Assembly: GCF_963675165.1 (NCBI RefSeq) | Contig: NC_087383.1 | Span: 3,502,979 to 3,566,978 of the forward strand | Source of the DNA: Halichondria panicea | Taxonomy: Eukaryota; Porifera; Demospongiae; Suberitida; Halichondriidae | Length of the DNA: 64,000 nt | Direction of reading: 5' to 3' | The notes under the pieces: generated by a model | Seen by the model: only the letters and a program-made list of their open reading frames with translations | Databases searched by the model: none | Told to the model about the DNA's origin: nothing | Shown here: piece by piece, positions 1 through 12,200 of the stretch | Numbering within the stretch: the stretch's first letter is position 1 | Layout: each line of letters starts with the position of its first letter | Translations under genes and position numbers: made by a program

Positions 1-335
1 TCATGCAGAATCTTGACTTGTATACATTCTATAGCTATATCATGCATTTATTCGTTGTATTTTAAGGCAGGCCTCAGACGACGCTGACAGATAATACTTC
101 CGTAGTTTCCTAGGCAACACCTGGGTGGGCGAGACAAAAGTACCTGCACCTGTAGCATGCATTGAGAGTGGGCGTAATCTTGGTAGAATGCGGTGCATTA
201 ATTTTGTATCTATATATACATGTACATGTATAGTTTACGGTACTGTTTTGTACATTGTACATTTAAAATGACTGTTGATTAGTTACCGTACGTATGCTTG
301 TGTACTGTAGCACTATGGTATGTTACATTCTTCAG
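1..335. other. Intron or upstream part of the coiled-coil gene
   Basis: No exon was recognised here. The segment ends in a pyrimidine-rich stretch and an AG directly before the first coiled-coil exon at 336, which starts in phase 0. The real 5' end of that gene therefore lies to the left of the window. The bases are AT-rich with several TACATGTA motifs. Confidence 0.5.
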
Positions 336-2323
336 CTAAAGGAGAAGAACAGTCGGATTGAAGAGCTTGATGGGGAGGTCGTGTCGCTACAGGGACAGCT
401 GGAGAATGTCGCCTCCTGCACTCTTGATGTTAATGTCAGTTAGAAGTACTGTCATATACATGTAGTCAGTATACTGTACATGTATTGTATATTATAGTCT
501 CTCCTATGTACATGCACTACATGCACTAGCTTGTATTGACGATGTGCCTACAATGTGTATATGGAAGGTTCCTTGTAAACATAAAGTCATACAGGGTCTC
601 AGCCAAGAGAAGGATGCTTTGATTAAAGAAGTGTCTGATCTCAAGGAGGAGTTGGTCGTAGCAGAGCAAGAAAAAGACAAGGCTATTAAGGAGAAAAAAA
701 TCTCTGAGGACTTCGAGACTAAACTGGAGATTGAGAGAACTAAACTGCTCAGAGAGGTATACATGTATGTATATAGTTACACATTCAACGCTTTGTAATT
801 CAGCTACATGTATAAAGTCATGCAGTGTTCATGCATTTACCCTGACTGTTACATGTAGTTACATGTACTAGTAGTTACGTATGTTACATTCTTCAGCTAA
901 AAGGGAAGAACAGTCGGATTGAAGAGCTTGATAGGGAGGTCGTGTCGCTACAGGCACAGCTGGAGAATGTTGCCCCCACTCTTGATGTTAATGTCAGTTA
1001 GAAGTATTGTTGTATGTAGATGTGCAATATTATAGTCTCTATACATGTACATGCACTAGCTTGTATTGACGATGTGCCTACAATGTGTATATGGAAGGTT
1101 CCTTGTAAACATAAAGTCATACAGGGTCTCAGCCAAGAGAAGGATGCTTTGATTAAAGAAGTGTCTGATCTCAAGGAGGAGTTGGTCGTGGCAGAACAGG
1201 AAAAAGAAACAGCTATGAAGGAGAAGAAAATTGCTGAGGACTTCGAGACTAAACTGGAGATTGAGAGAATTAAACTGCTCAGAGAGGTATACAATGTACA
1301 TAGTATAATAAAATTATTATGTAGAATGAAAATTATACATGTATATTATAGTTACACATTCAACGCTTTGTATAACTCAGCAGCTACTCGTACATGTATA
1401 TACATGCAGTATACGTGTTCATGTATTTACCTTGACTGTTGCATGTAGTTACGTATGTTATATTCTTCAGCTGAAGGGGAAGAACAGTCGGATCAAAGAG
1501 CTTGATGGGGAGGTCGTGTCGCTACAGGGACAGCTGGATAATGCCGCCTCTACTCTTGACGTTAATGTCAGTTAGAAGTATTGTTGTACATGCACTATAG
1601 CTTGTATTCATGATGTGCAGCCTACAATGTGTATATGGAAGGTTCCTTGTAAACATAAGTCATACAGGGTCTCAGCCAAGAGAAGGATGCTTTGATTAAA
1701 AAAGTGTCTGATCTCAAAGAGGAGTTGATCTTGGCAGAGCAAGAAAAAGACAAGGCTATAAAGGAGAAAAAAATCTCTGAGGACTTTGAGACTAAACTGG
1801 AGATTGAGAGAACTAAACTGCTCAGAGAGGTATATGTATACAGTAATACTGTACGTATGTAGAATATACAGTGTGTACATGTACAGTTACACATTAATTT
1901 TGGTCAACACTTGGTAATTCAGCAGCTACATTGTACATGTGCATGTACATGCATTTACTGTTAGATACATGTACATGTACTATAGTTACGTACGTTATGT
2001 TCTTCAGCTAAAGGGGAAAAACAGTCGGATTGAAGAGCTTGATGGAGAGGTCGTGTCACTACAGGGACAGCTGGATAATGCCGCCTCCGTTCTTAATGTT
2101 AATGTCAGTTAGAAGTGTTGTCGTATGTACTGTAGATGTACATGTTTGGAAGGTTCCTTGTAAACATAAGTCATGCATATAGGGTCTCAGCCAAGAGAAG
2201 GATGCTTTGACTAAAGAAGTGTCTGATCTCAAGGAGGAGTTGATCATTGCAGAGCAGGAAAAAGACAAGGCTATGAAGGAGAGGAAAATTGCTGAGGACT
2301 TTGAGACTCAACTGCTCAGAGAG
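336..2323 (+). repeat. Four tandem copies of a two-exon coiled-coil unit
   Basis: Short exons start at 336, 897, 1471 and 2008, and long exons at 595, 1125, 1668 and 2183, so the genomic period is about 540-575 bp. Introns as well as exons are similar between units; for example the stretch before each long exon reads GGAAGGTTCCTTGTAAACAT in all copies. This points to recent unequal crossing-over of whole exon pairs. All introns in the array are phase 0, so units can be gained or lost without a frameshift. Confidence 0.85.
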
Positions 2324-5076
2324 GTAAAGAAAATGCGCATAAGTATTCGAGACTTATCGAGTTTTTTTACTCTCCAGATGAAAGAAAAAGACGAAAAAAT
2401 TGAATATCTCGAAAGCCAACTCAATCAGAAGGTGATTATTCTGCATACCGTATGGCGGGAAAGCTTTGTGAGGTGCAAATTTGCGTTATTCTAGGGTAGA
2501 GCACTTAAGGCGAAATTAAAACTGGGAGAAACTCCCACGCACTCAAAGGAGGTTGGACACGATCACGTGCACCACTTTTTGGCTGAGCTGGCACAGATTA
2601 TTGACAATGAGTTTCTATGTAAACTTCTAGCTGGTGTTACACAGTCATTGGAGACTGAAGATACATATATATGTATCTCTCTGGCTACATGTACTTTGGA
2701 TATAGAACTTTCACTATAACCAACCCAATCCCCAGCGATCCCCTCTATTCTGGCGAGTTCTCAGTGCATACTAGATTTTTGCTAGCCAGTACAGACAGCA
2801 TGCACCACTGAACTATACTCTACCCTGTAGTCTAGCTAATCTTGGTCCAGCCAGACAACAGACACAGCTAGTCAGGTGTTATAAGTCAGCAAAGCAAGAG
2901 TTGCATAACTTTTTGTACAGTAATTCGGTATCTATGGTAACCTGAACAAAGACGTTACACATAATTGATTATGCGTGGCCAACCTCCTCTGCCACGCACC
3001 GGTACATGTATTTCACATGCAAAGCTCTTTAATTGTGGGGGTTTGGTTTTCTGGCATTGAAAATATTGCAACCCATGAACATTTCTCCTAGGGCAAATAG
3101 TGAGTACGGTATACAATGTACATGTATATGCATGTATTATATATAATATTATAATATAATCTTCATGTGTGTACAGGTTTAGTGCATTCTTGACGTTGTA
3201 TAAATTATTGTGATTTACTCCCGGGATACTTGGACACGCATATGCCTGGTCACACCATCCCGGGTTGATCCTGGGATCCCTATATCATGCTTGTGGAGAG
3301 GCATAATTAATGCTGGGACATCCTAGGATAATACCATAATTGTACATACTCATGGGCAACTTAGGATTACATGTCTTGGCGTCTTCGGACACGAGTGTAT
3401 GTTTGTCCAATTATGTGTAGGAGCATGCTGAGAAGGTGCAGTCTCTGGAGAGAGCTCGAGGTGTCAGCTCTCGACAAGGCCAGCTGGACACTGTCACCTC
3501 CTCTGTGAACGTAAATTTATGGAATACACAAATTATAAGAAATGTGTTTTTCATATGCCAGGCCATGTTTTGAAATATGTACATGTGCATTTAGGCAAAA
3601 TTATTGACTAAGTTTATTGAGGCAGCAATTAGTACTACACGCTGTCATGTTTCCCATTTAGAAAGAGAACCATGTGCCAGAGAGCGAAGAAGTAGCGAGT
3701 ATCAAACGACAGCTGCGAGATATGTGCAAACTGGTGAGTATTTTGTCACATTCTGGTTAGTGGTCGTTGTGTTATTGCATGTGCTTGTGCTGCATGTACA
3801 GAGAACAGCTGATCTGAGACAGCATAGATTCACAACGGCTGAATTGGAAGACACGTGAGTACCAGCAATGTCTATTGTAGGGTCTTTACAGGGTTTCATC
3901 CAGGATTTTAAGTTTGGGGGGAAAGTTTAAAAAAACCGCGCGCGGATGTGCTACAAAAGCAATGGATAGATTTGTGGTAAGATGACCAATCATCCTCTAG
4001 CAAAGCTACATGTAGCAAAAGACCGTGTTTAGATAATGTTGGTTATAGTACCCCTCTCTCTCTCTCTCTCTCTCTCTCCCTCTCTTTCCCTTTCCCTCCC
4101 CCTCTCCCTCTCCCTCTCCCTCTCCCTCTCCCCCTCTCTCTCCTCCTATTTTCCCCTCTCTTTTGGGGGGGAAGCTTCCCCCCCACCCCCCCCCCCCCAC
4201 TAGATGAAACCCTACCTTAATAATAGTGTGTTGAGTCTACTGTACATGTATATTGTCACTGTGCACACTAAATATTATTGCGTAAGAACCTAACTCCCCC
4301 ACACGCACACACACACACAGGCTAGAAGCTGTGAGGAGAGAAAATAGGAAACTAGTAGAGAGGATTCAGATCGCAGGCTCTCAACCTGCCAGTTAGTGAA
4401 CCACTTAAAATAATATGCACACGTGTGGTTTTCAACTTATATGTACATGTACATGTACAGTTGATTTTCCCTCTAGAGAGGACTTCACACATTTACACGT
4501 ACTTTTATTACACATTCACTGTATAATTTATAGCAAGTTCAAAATATGCGAGTGCCCCACATCTACTTGTAGTCCATGTGTTTGTGTATTGACTGATGTT
4601 CCCTCCCTCCTCTTACAGTGCCCAAGTACCCGACTACAGCTAGCTCTGGGGTTATCACGGATATGATCTATCACCACACTATATTTGAGCACGAAAAACT
4701 AAAAAAAACATCAGATAAAGAAAGGTACATACATGTATACTGTACATGATTGTACAATTGTAATTCAATGTACCGTATTTAGGATTATCCATACACAGTG
4801 TATATTACAATATGACTAAAGTTAGACCCAAATCATTGACATGTAGTAGGATTGCAATTGGCACTCTTCATTTATGTCAGGAGAGCACTTCACCATGTAT
4901 TACCTTTTCCCTATAGGGAGGAGATGAAGAGGTATCGCTCTGAGAGGAACTCGTATCGAACCAAGTTCTTTGCTGTCCAGAAGTACTGTAACTGCAGCGC
5001 CATTGAAAGAGCACAGGAGGAATGTAGAACAAGTGGGTTGCTTGGTTTCCTAAAAAATAATTATCTGTTTATGTAA
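336..5076 (+). CDS. Coiled-coil protein with tandemly amplified exons, 5' partial
   Basis: I do not recognise the family. Proposed exons are 336-434, 595-756, 897-992, 1125-1286, 1471-1566, 1668-1829, 2008-2103, 2183-2323, 2378-2431, a tentative exon from 2495, then 3421-3510, 3662-3733, 3802-3854, 4321-4391, 4619-4724 and 4917-5076, with a TAA stop at the end. All junctions except those around the tentative exon keep one frame. The protein is almost entirely charged heptad coil rich in E, K, L and R. Two alternating exon types, about 32 and 54 codons, repeat four times; the fourth long exon (2183-2323) lacks seven codons near its end. Exon 3421-3510 is a diverged copy of the short type. The C-terminus is different: a YPTTASSG segment followed by an EEMKRYRSERNSYRTKFF segment and several cysteines. 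A structural or scaffold role is only a guess. Exon 2495 onward overlaps repeat-like sequence, and its donor is unclear. Confidence 0.6.
2740..2890. repeat. Dispersed repeat shared with 54570-54740
   Basis: The stretch with GAGTTCTCAGTGCATACTAG, then a GCCAGTACAG motif, then CAGACACAGCTAG near its end matches, with gaps, the stretch around 54590-54735. It sits in the coiled-coil gene between exon 2378-2431 and exon 3421-3510. No open reading frame or terminal repeat was recognised in either copy. Confidence 0.6.
3891..4212. mobile_element. Foldback insertion with pyrimidine tract, in an intron
   Basis: The segment begins with GGGTTTCATC and ends with GATGAAACCC, its exact inverse. A run of G near the start (about 3915-3921) and G and C runs at 4160-4198 add to the inverted symmetry. 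Between them lies a CT-rich microsatellite at about 4051-4165. It lies in the intron between exons 3802-3854 and 4321-4391. No coding capacity was seen. Confidence 0.5.
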
Positions 5077-6259
5077 TTAAGTAATTGGCTATAATTATAT
5101 TATAATACGTGAAAATGTGGCCATTGTTAGGCTATAGACTATATTGATTTCATGGCTGGCATTCATGCACTCTTGGACTATAATATTCAGTCTGCGGAAC
5201 CTTTATTATAATGACCACCTTTGAAGAGCAACCACCACTCGCTATAAAACGGCCAAGAGCTCAGATCCGAATTGAAGCTACAATGTGAAGCTACAATGAT
5301 TTCAATGTAAAGCAACCTCTCTACTCCGTATAACGAGCAGCTTTATAGTCCCCAATCAGCTTTACATGTAATAGAAAATAAATTCGCAGAACAAACATGC
5401 AGCCACCTAAAATTAGCAGAAAGTATCGAGATAGCATTATTTTACAATCGTGAAAACCAACTGTAGCTCTCATCCTTACAGCCTTTTCAAAGCTTGTATG
5501 AGCAGTATAGTTAGTTAGTAAAGCTCTATGCATTTGCGGCAGGAATTGACTCATAGTGACATGCATGTAGACCATACATGTATAGTAGGCAATTGAAACC
5601 TCTCAACGAAGACCACCTCTCAATCTCAATAACAGCCTTTTGGCTGTTCCCCAATGGTATGCATTTTTATGGAGGTTTTCCACTGTGTACGGCATTCGTG
5701 TTACAATATTGTATTTGTGACTTTCAGGTATGTAACACTATTTTTTCTGCAGATCCTGACTTCAAACTTACGTGAGTGACTATATATACATGACTATTTC
5801 AGTAATTGATTAGATAGCTATAATTTGTGTTCATTAGTACTTTCAGCTAATTTCAGTTTCAATTTTGGTCATACATAATAACAAGTCGTGTGTAACTATG
5901 TTTAAAACCCAGTTTACATGACTGTGCATGTAAAAACTGCATCTGTAGCAGCATAGTACAGGTCCCAAATGAACAGTTTGTGTACAAAACAACCTCTCAA
6001 CACCTCTGTTGTTCCCCAAAGGTGTCCGTTATAGAGCGGGTTTCACATAATTATATAGATTGAACATTCCTCAATGATAATTATTAGATACTGTTGCGCA
6101 ACAATAATTGTTGTTATATATATAGAACAGAAACCAATACTCTTGACTCAATCCTACCCATGCATGCATGCCATGCAGTGGAGAAATAATCCTAATTTGT
6201 ATAAAAATAAACACAGCAGTCTTACATGTGAGTGCTAGATTTATAATAATGCTAGAGGT
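5077..6259. other. Intergenic spacer with repeat fragments
   Basis: This lies between two convergent genes, the coiled-coil gene (+) and oxygenase A (-). No gene was recognised. The stretch 5595-5690, with a CCTCTCAACGAAGACCACCT motif and GGCTGTTCCCCA, is related to 16379-16455 and more loosely to 5989-6050, so it is a short dispersed repeat. Confidence 0.5.
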
Positions 6260-9200
6260 TCACTCCAGGGCTGAAGCAGGTACAAATATGCCGTGGACAT
6301 CTTTGTGCCACTGAATGCCTGGAAACTCTACTCTAGCCATCTCTGCCATTGTCCTGGCATCCAGCACCAGCAGGAACGGTGGCTGACTCTCATCCACGCG
6401 GAGAACAGCCGACAGGATTACTCCTATAATTATATACATGATTAACACAGCATGCATTATAATTATATACAGGGCCGATTATTATTGACGAATCCCCGGA
6501 CATGCACCCGAGTGCTTTGGTCCTGGAAGAGGAGGTTAATTAATGGAAACATACTATATATCTATCATCATGATCTATTCTTCTAGCTATACCGTATATA
6601 GCGGGTAATTTTCGTGGGGCAAAATATTCGTGTTTTTGTGGTTGAGGTCTGACCACGAATATTTTACCCACTAATGAAGCGACCTTGCCTACCTTTACCT
6701 GCAGTGCAAGCAATAACATTAACCTTTTCTTTTCTTTACGAAACCCTGTCGGGTTTTACCACTGTTGTGGCTGACGAGGGTCTGAAGGAAGCTTGAAGCT
6801 TATTGTGTCAGATCCCCTGGGACCTCCGGCTTTACATCCCATCCGTCAGGATGTGGTGAACAGTGATGAACACCTACTCATTTTTTAAGGGCAAAGCTGA
6901 GTAAACTCCTTAGAAAATGTTTCTGCTACTGATGGGACTCGAACTTTCAACCTTGAAAATATATTACCCACGAAATGTCTCAATATTGCTGAACCACGAA
7001 CATTTTGTCCCCCGAAAATTACCTGCTCTATATATATAATTATGGTGTATTCAAAAAAGGGGTGTTCAGAGGTCATGCAGAGTTCACAATGGCTGCTGCT
7101 TCTGGCAGACAACTTTACAAGCTTACCGTCATCTTCCCCAGAGCTCTCAGGCTTGCCAACAAAAACAGGTTCAGACGCACTGCAGCCATTCTCTGACCAT
7201 GTTAGGCACTTCTTGGTCTTCACGTCCGTCTTGATGAGATCCTACAAGATTATTTAATAGCACATGCATGCAATCACAGACATTGATATTTATATCAAGG
7301 CTATAATTATATAGAAGAGTTATATTATAAGCTGAGTCCAAGGTCTCTACGCTAATTCAGATATCCGAAGGTCTGAGACTGTTACATGCAGAGTGTAGCG
7401 AAGACACTGCATGCGTATAGAGAACATTGTGCGAAGGGAGGATCTGCAGAGAGGTTAACATTCACAATGGCGCTCTTCCCTCATAATACTCTCTTTTAAT
7501 ACTTGTAAATCTACCTAAAAATAGCTGAAGCGCTTGCAATAAGTTGAATAGAAACTTTGTATAAACAGATGATGCTACGAACGATTCTGAAGAGACTGCA
7601 ACAGCTTTTTTTTCAGCCCAGAAACTTTATTATAGCCAAATTCAAGATAACGTGGCTAAAAACCTATATTATTGTTATAGTTTCCGTCGCATTGTTGGGC
7701 ATGCAATTACAGCTGGAACACATGCACATAATATATAAATTATATACAGTCAGCTTTACCGTATTTCTCCAGAGGCTATGCCTCAAAGCATAAAAATGGA
7801 CCACTCACAGTCAGTGACCAATCAATTGTGACAAGCAAATTCTAAATCAATTTATGCAATCAGCTAACGAACACCTCAATAAATTTATAGGACTAGAAGA
7901 CGTACGATAATTATGTATATTTATATTGGAGTCAAGGAGCGTAAATTATATAATTTTATAATACCAAAGCCCCCTAGGGCATGCATATCCAGTAGATTAA
8001 CCGATCCACAGAAGTATACACTAACCTCATATGTTTCATTCAGTCCATACGCAAATTGGTAAGGCCTTCCATTGAATTTCTCATAGTGGATACGTGGAAA
8101 CTCAAATGCTGTAGATGCACATGCAAATGAACAGTATCATTGAACAACAGTGTGAGCAACAAGTGTAATATTATACATTTCTCCGAGATGGATTCGGGCT
8201 GACACAAGATACTGCCATCTTCTTGAAGCTGGGCAGTGGCTTCAGTGTAATCCAGAGTTACTAAGTTCTCTTTAGAGGAATCCTATAATTATACAAAAAA
8301 GTAAAGGTGCAGCTTGAGTGAAGTACTTACAGCTAGCACTTATTTTGTGTCACTACAATTGATAATTCATTAGAGTATCAATGCTTATTCACAAAGCCCC
8401 TTTAAGCAAAAGCAAATATTTGCTAATACTATAGATGTCTTACATGCAGAGTTTGATCAATGGGGAGCACATAGCGTCTGGGAATTGTAGTAACGTCACC
8501 TTCAACTCTCGAACTGTTCATGTCTTCAAGAGTTAGGTTACTGTATAGTACCTCACCGTTGTCATAGCCACAGACATCCACAACTACGTGACCTATACAT
8601 ATACATGGTAAATGAGAGCTAGAACATAAATCAGTCTTGTTTTCCTTAGCAATGACAATTTGCCCACTTTATAACGCATATAATTATCATTATCACTCTC
8701 TGTCAATTCATTGTGTATAATTATTGTGACACGTGCTGAAGATACCTTTGTCCTCATAAGCATTGATGTGGTGTAAGACCATACCAGTAGGAGCAAAAAA
8801 CTTCCCTGGAAGAATGTTACCACTGCTCTTCTCCACAATAAAGAATCTGATCTGTGGGTATGAATAATTAAAGATTTAATTATTATGAATCAAAGTTCAC
8901 TCATGCATACCAACTCATTTTCCTGCCATTCAAATATTCCGTCAGCTAGAATTGGCTTGTTCAGGAGAGCATCCTTTATAACTTTTAGTACATTGATGCG
9001 AAAAGGCTGCTCTAGTAGTACAAAGTAATTCTCAGTTGCACCAAAGCTGCGAGAACAAAGATATACATGTCGAAACAAATTAATGAGTGTGTGTTTGTTT
9101 GATAACCTGTGACTATAGGCTGGCTTAAGCTTGTTCTTTGGTGGTACATCGCACAACACACTAGCCTTGTCCATCACATGTGAATCTACAAAAAGGTCAA

Positions 9201-12200
9201 GCTAAGTAGAGCAAACAAAAATGGTAGAAATTGAAAGTATTGTTTCTAGTACTTCTTCTACCGTATACCAGGAGTGTATGAAGAGGAGTATGCGACTCCC
9301 ACGCACATTCTATTCTACCTTAAGGTGACATATTTTCACAGGTAGATTTGTTTGCGTTTTTACAGTTTTGTACATTTTGCTGGTATAATTGTTTGCGAAT
9401 GTCGATCTGGATACATTAAACAAGAGGGCGGCCAATTATTTGCGAGTACTAATTTTTGCGATTTTACTCCATTCGCAGAAATAGCAGAAATTAATACACG
9501 CGAAAATATGTCACCTTAAGGTACATCCCGGACTGATTCCGTCACTAACACTTGTAGTTGTGTAAACTGTTAGCCATGAATAAAATTAAATGTGGGCTGG
9601 AGGTACACACCACATGCGTGTATGCTGATATCATAATTAACCACTACACCTACGCACCCACTTAAGATGTTCCTTAGAAACCGCTGGGAAACACAGATGG
9701 CACCGGAAGTGCACCCCGTTGCCAATCCCTCTCTCTTCAATCTATGATGTAATCCTTGCTACATTTTTACAAGATACTGATTGCTGAAAAAAACATAAGC
9801 TCTACAATTATAGTGTTCTGGCGACCATTGCATGTTGAAGACCCAGTCTTCTCCATTTGCATAATCTTGCTACAATCAGCCAGATGCTGCTCTAGTTACT
9901 TACAAGGTCCAGGAACTTGGTCCATGCTCAAGTGTTTCTTCCTATCATGCACACTCTTTCTTTTTAGCGCTTGACCTCTGAAACTGAGGTACATGTAGCT
10001 TACTATATTATATACCTAGCTATGATCACAGTCACTGTCCTCTCACTCAACAAGGCATGAGCATATATATTCTCACTGTATAGCTGTCCTAGAACCTCCC
10101 TGAGGTTGTACTGCAAAGATATTGTGTAGCAATTACCAAACGGTCACTTTTCTTTCGATGCTTCTTTGACTCGAAGCAAATATCACCCGAAAGAACAGCT
10201 CCAATGCACATGTGCTGGTATGGTGGTACCTGCAGCGTGCGCATAGCTCAAACACAGTGTCCATTTTTTGACAGTAGCCATACTGTTACACGCTCATTCT
10301 GTAATCTGTTCCTGCTTATATAATGAAAGCACCGCAGGTGCTGATGCCTCGGTGGAAATGCCAAAGCTACATAACATAAAGCTACTAATAGCCCATGATA
10401 AACAATTTAATTTTGCTGCATGCAAACACCCAGAGAGTGGGTAATGATCGACCATGATTGTTGTTAAAAACAATCGATGCCAAAAGTTCAAGTCTAAAAT
10501 TGCATTAGCCGAGCCTTGCAGTTCTCTTTTCACTATTGCAGCTACCAATAGCTAGCGTTCTAGTGCAGAACTACCTACTAAGTAGAGTAGCAACACTCGT
10601 TAAACAAGTTTGACTACGTGCTCTTCTGAAAAGGCTGCAATGGCATTCCAAGTAAGCAAAACTAGGCATAACTCGAGAACGAAGCTTTGCAAATCCACAA
10701 ATTAAAATCCAAGTAAACATGACTAGAAAGCCTATAGAAACTCTTACTAGCACTTGATTCATCCTTGAGCAGCTGTAGCAGTCTACACACACACACACAC
10801 AGAGACACATAAACACACTACCGTATACCTCGCTTGCGCATGCGCACCGAGGCATTAATTATACATAACCTTTTCCAGTGGGAGGTATCTTGATGATGGT
10901 GTATCCATTTGCAGAGCTGCCGAGGTTGTACACTGTTCCATCAACATCAATGTGCGGATGAGCAGTGGCCGAGTTAACAGCTACATACTTAGAGAGCTGA
11001 ATCTAGTGAAAGAAAGTCAGGGCAATGTATGCGTGACAAAGCATATCAACCATGAATACACAATAGTACATGCATGCACGTACAAAAACTTATAATTATG
11101 TTGAAACCTTTTGTTGTGCATCGAGTGTTTCTGGGGAGAAGACGTGAACAAAATCAGATTCTGTGGAAGCAATGTACTTGTCTCCAGCCGGCCAAATATT
11201 GACGAGGCAGTTATCAGTTATTTTCGTTGAGGGGTCAGTTAGCGATGTGAAATAAGACTGCACCCTATATAATTTGAGAATTTTCACTCAGTATAGGTTA
11301 ACCTGCTGCATGCAAGTTCATTTGTGCTAGGTGGGGGGTGGGGCTAACTATATAGTACAGTAATGCTATTGAGAGTATAAAAATTTGTTCACTAGCTAGT
11401 AGACCAATTTTCACCGCTGAGTGGACCTGCAGTATAATTATTATTACTACAATTATTATACCTTTCAAACAGAGTCATACATGGGTCTGGGACAGCTCCT
11501 GTTCCAAACTCTGATACTACAAGTCTGTTGGCAGCCATGTTCTTAGTGTAGGCGTCGCTGCGCAGGAACTTGCTTGCATAAAACACTTTTCCTGTACGAC
11601 CAGGTAAACACTTCAATAGCAGTCACTTGCAATTCAATTGAATGCAAGTCAGGAGGCAGAACATAACGATTACTGTATTACTAGAATGTTTTGTGAGCAT
11701 CAAACATTTGCAAACTTTGCGATGGTTGATCAATTCGCAACAATAAAATCCGCAAAACCTAAATTATTACTAGTAAATACACACGATCCTTGCCAGAACG
11801 CAATAGTTAGATCGCAAAGGGTTAAATTTTCTGCTGATCTGGCTCATTTGCAAAGGTTTTTCACCCGCAAAACATTCTAGTAATACGGTATACAACTTTA
11901 TCCACTTGCCTGACTTTATTGTGAAGCTGTGCAACAGAGCCATTCCATCGAACCAATGGTTCAGTTTAGTGTCTCCAATCTCAAATAGCCCTGGTCCATT
12001 TCTGATCAGCTTTCCACTCAGCCAGTCAGGAAGGGATCCTACATCCAAATGAAAGATCAACAATAATCATGGGAAATTATCAAAAACAAGGCAAATATAA
12101 CCAATAATTATGTAGACTCTATAATTAGCAAATTAATAAACTTAGCAAGATCTAGCCACGATTTTGTCATGCCTGACAGCGAGAGAGTAGACTACCACGT

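Noticed and set aside
336-2323. CRISPR-like or satellite array
   Set aside because: The repeats are exon-intron pairs with coding-frame conservation and variable spacing, not short direct repeats with spacers.
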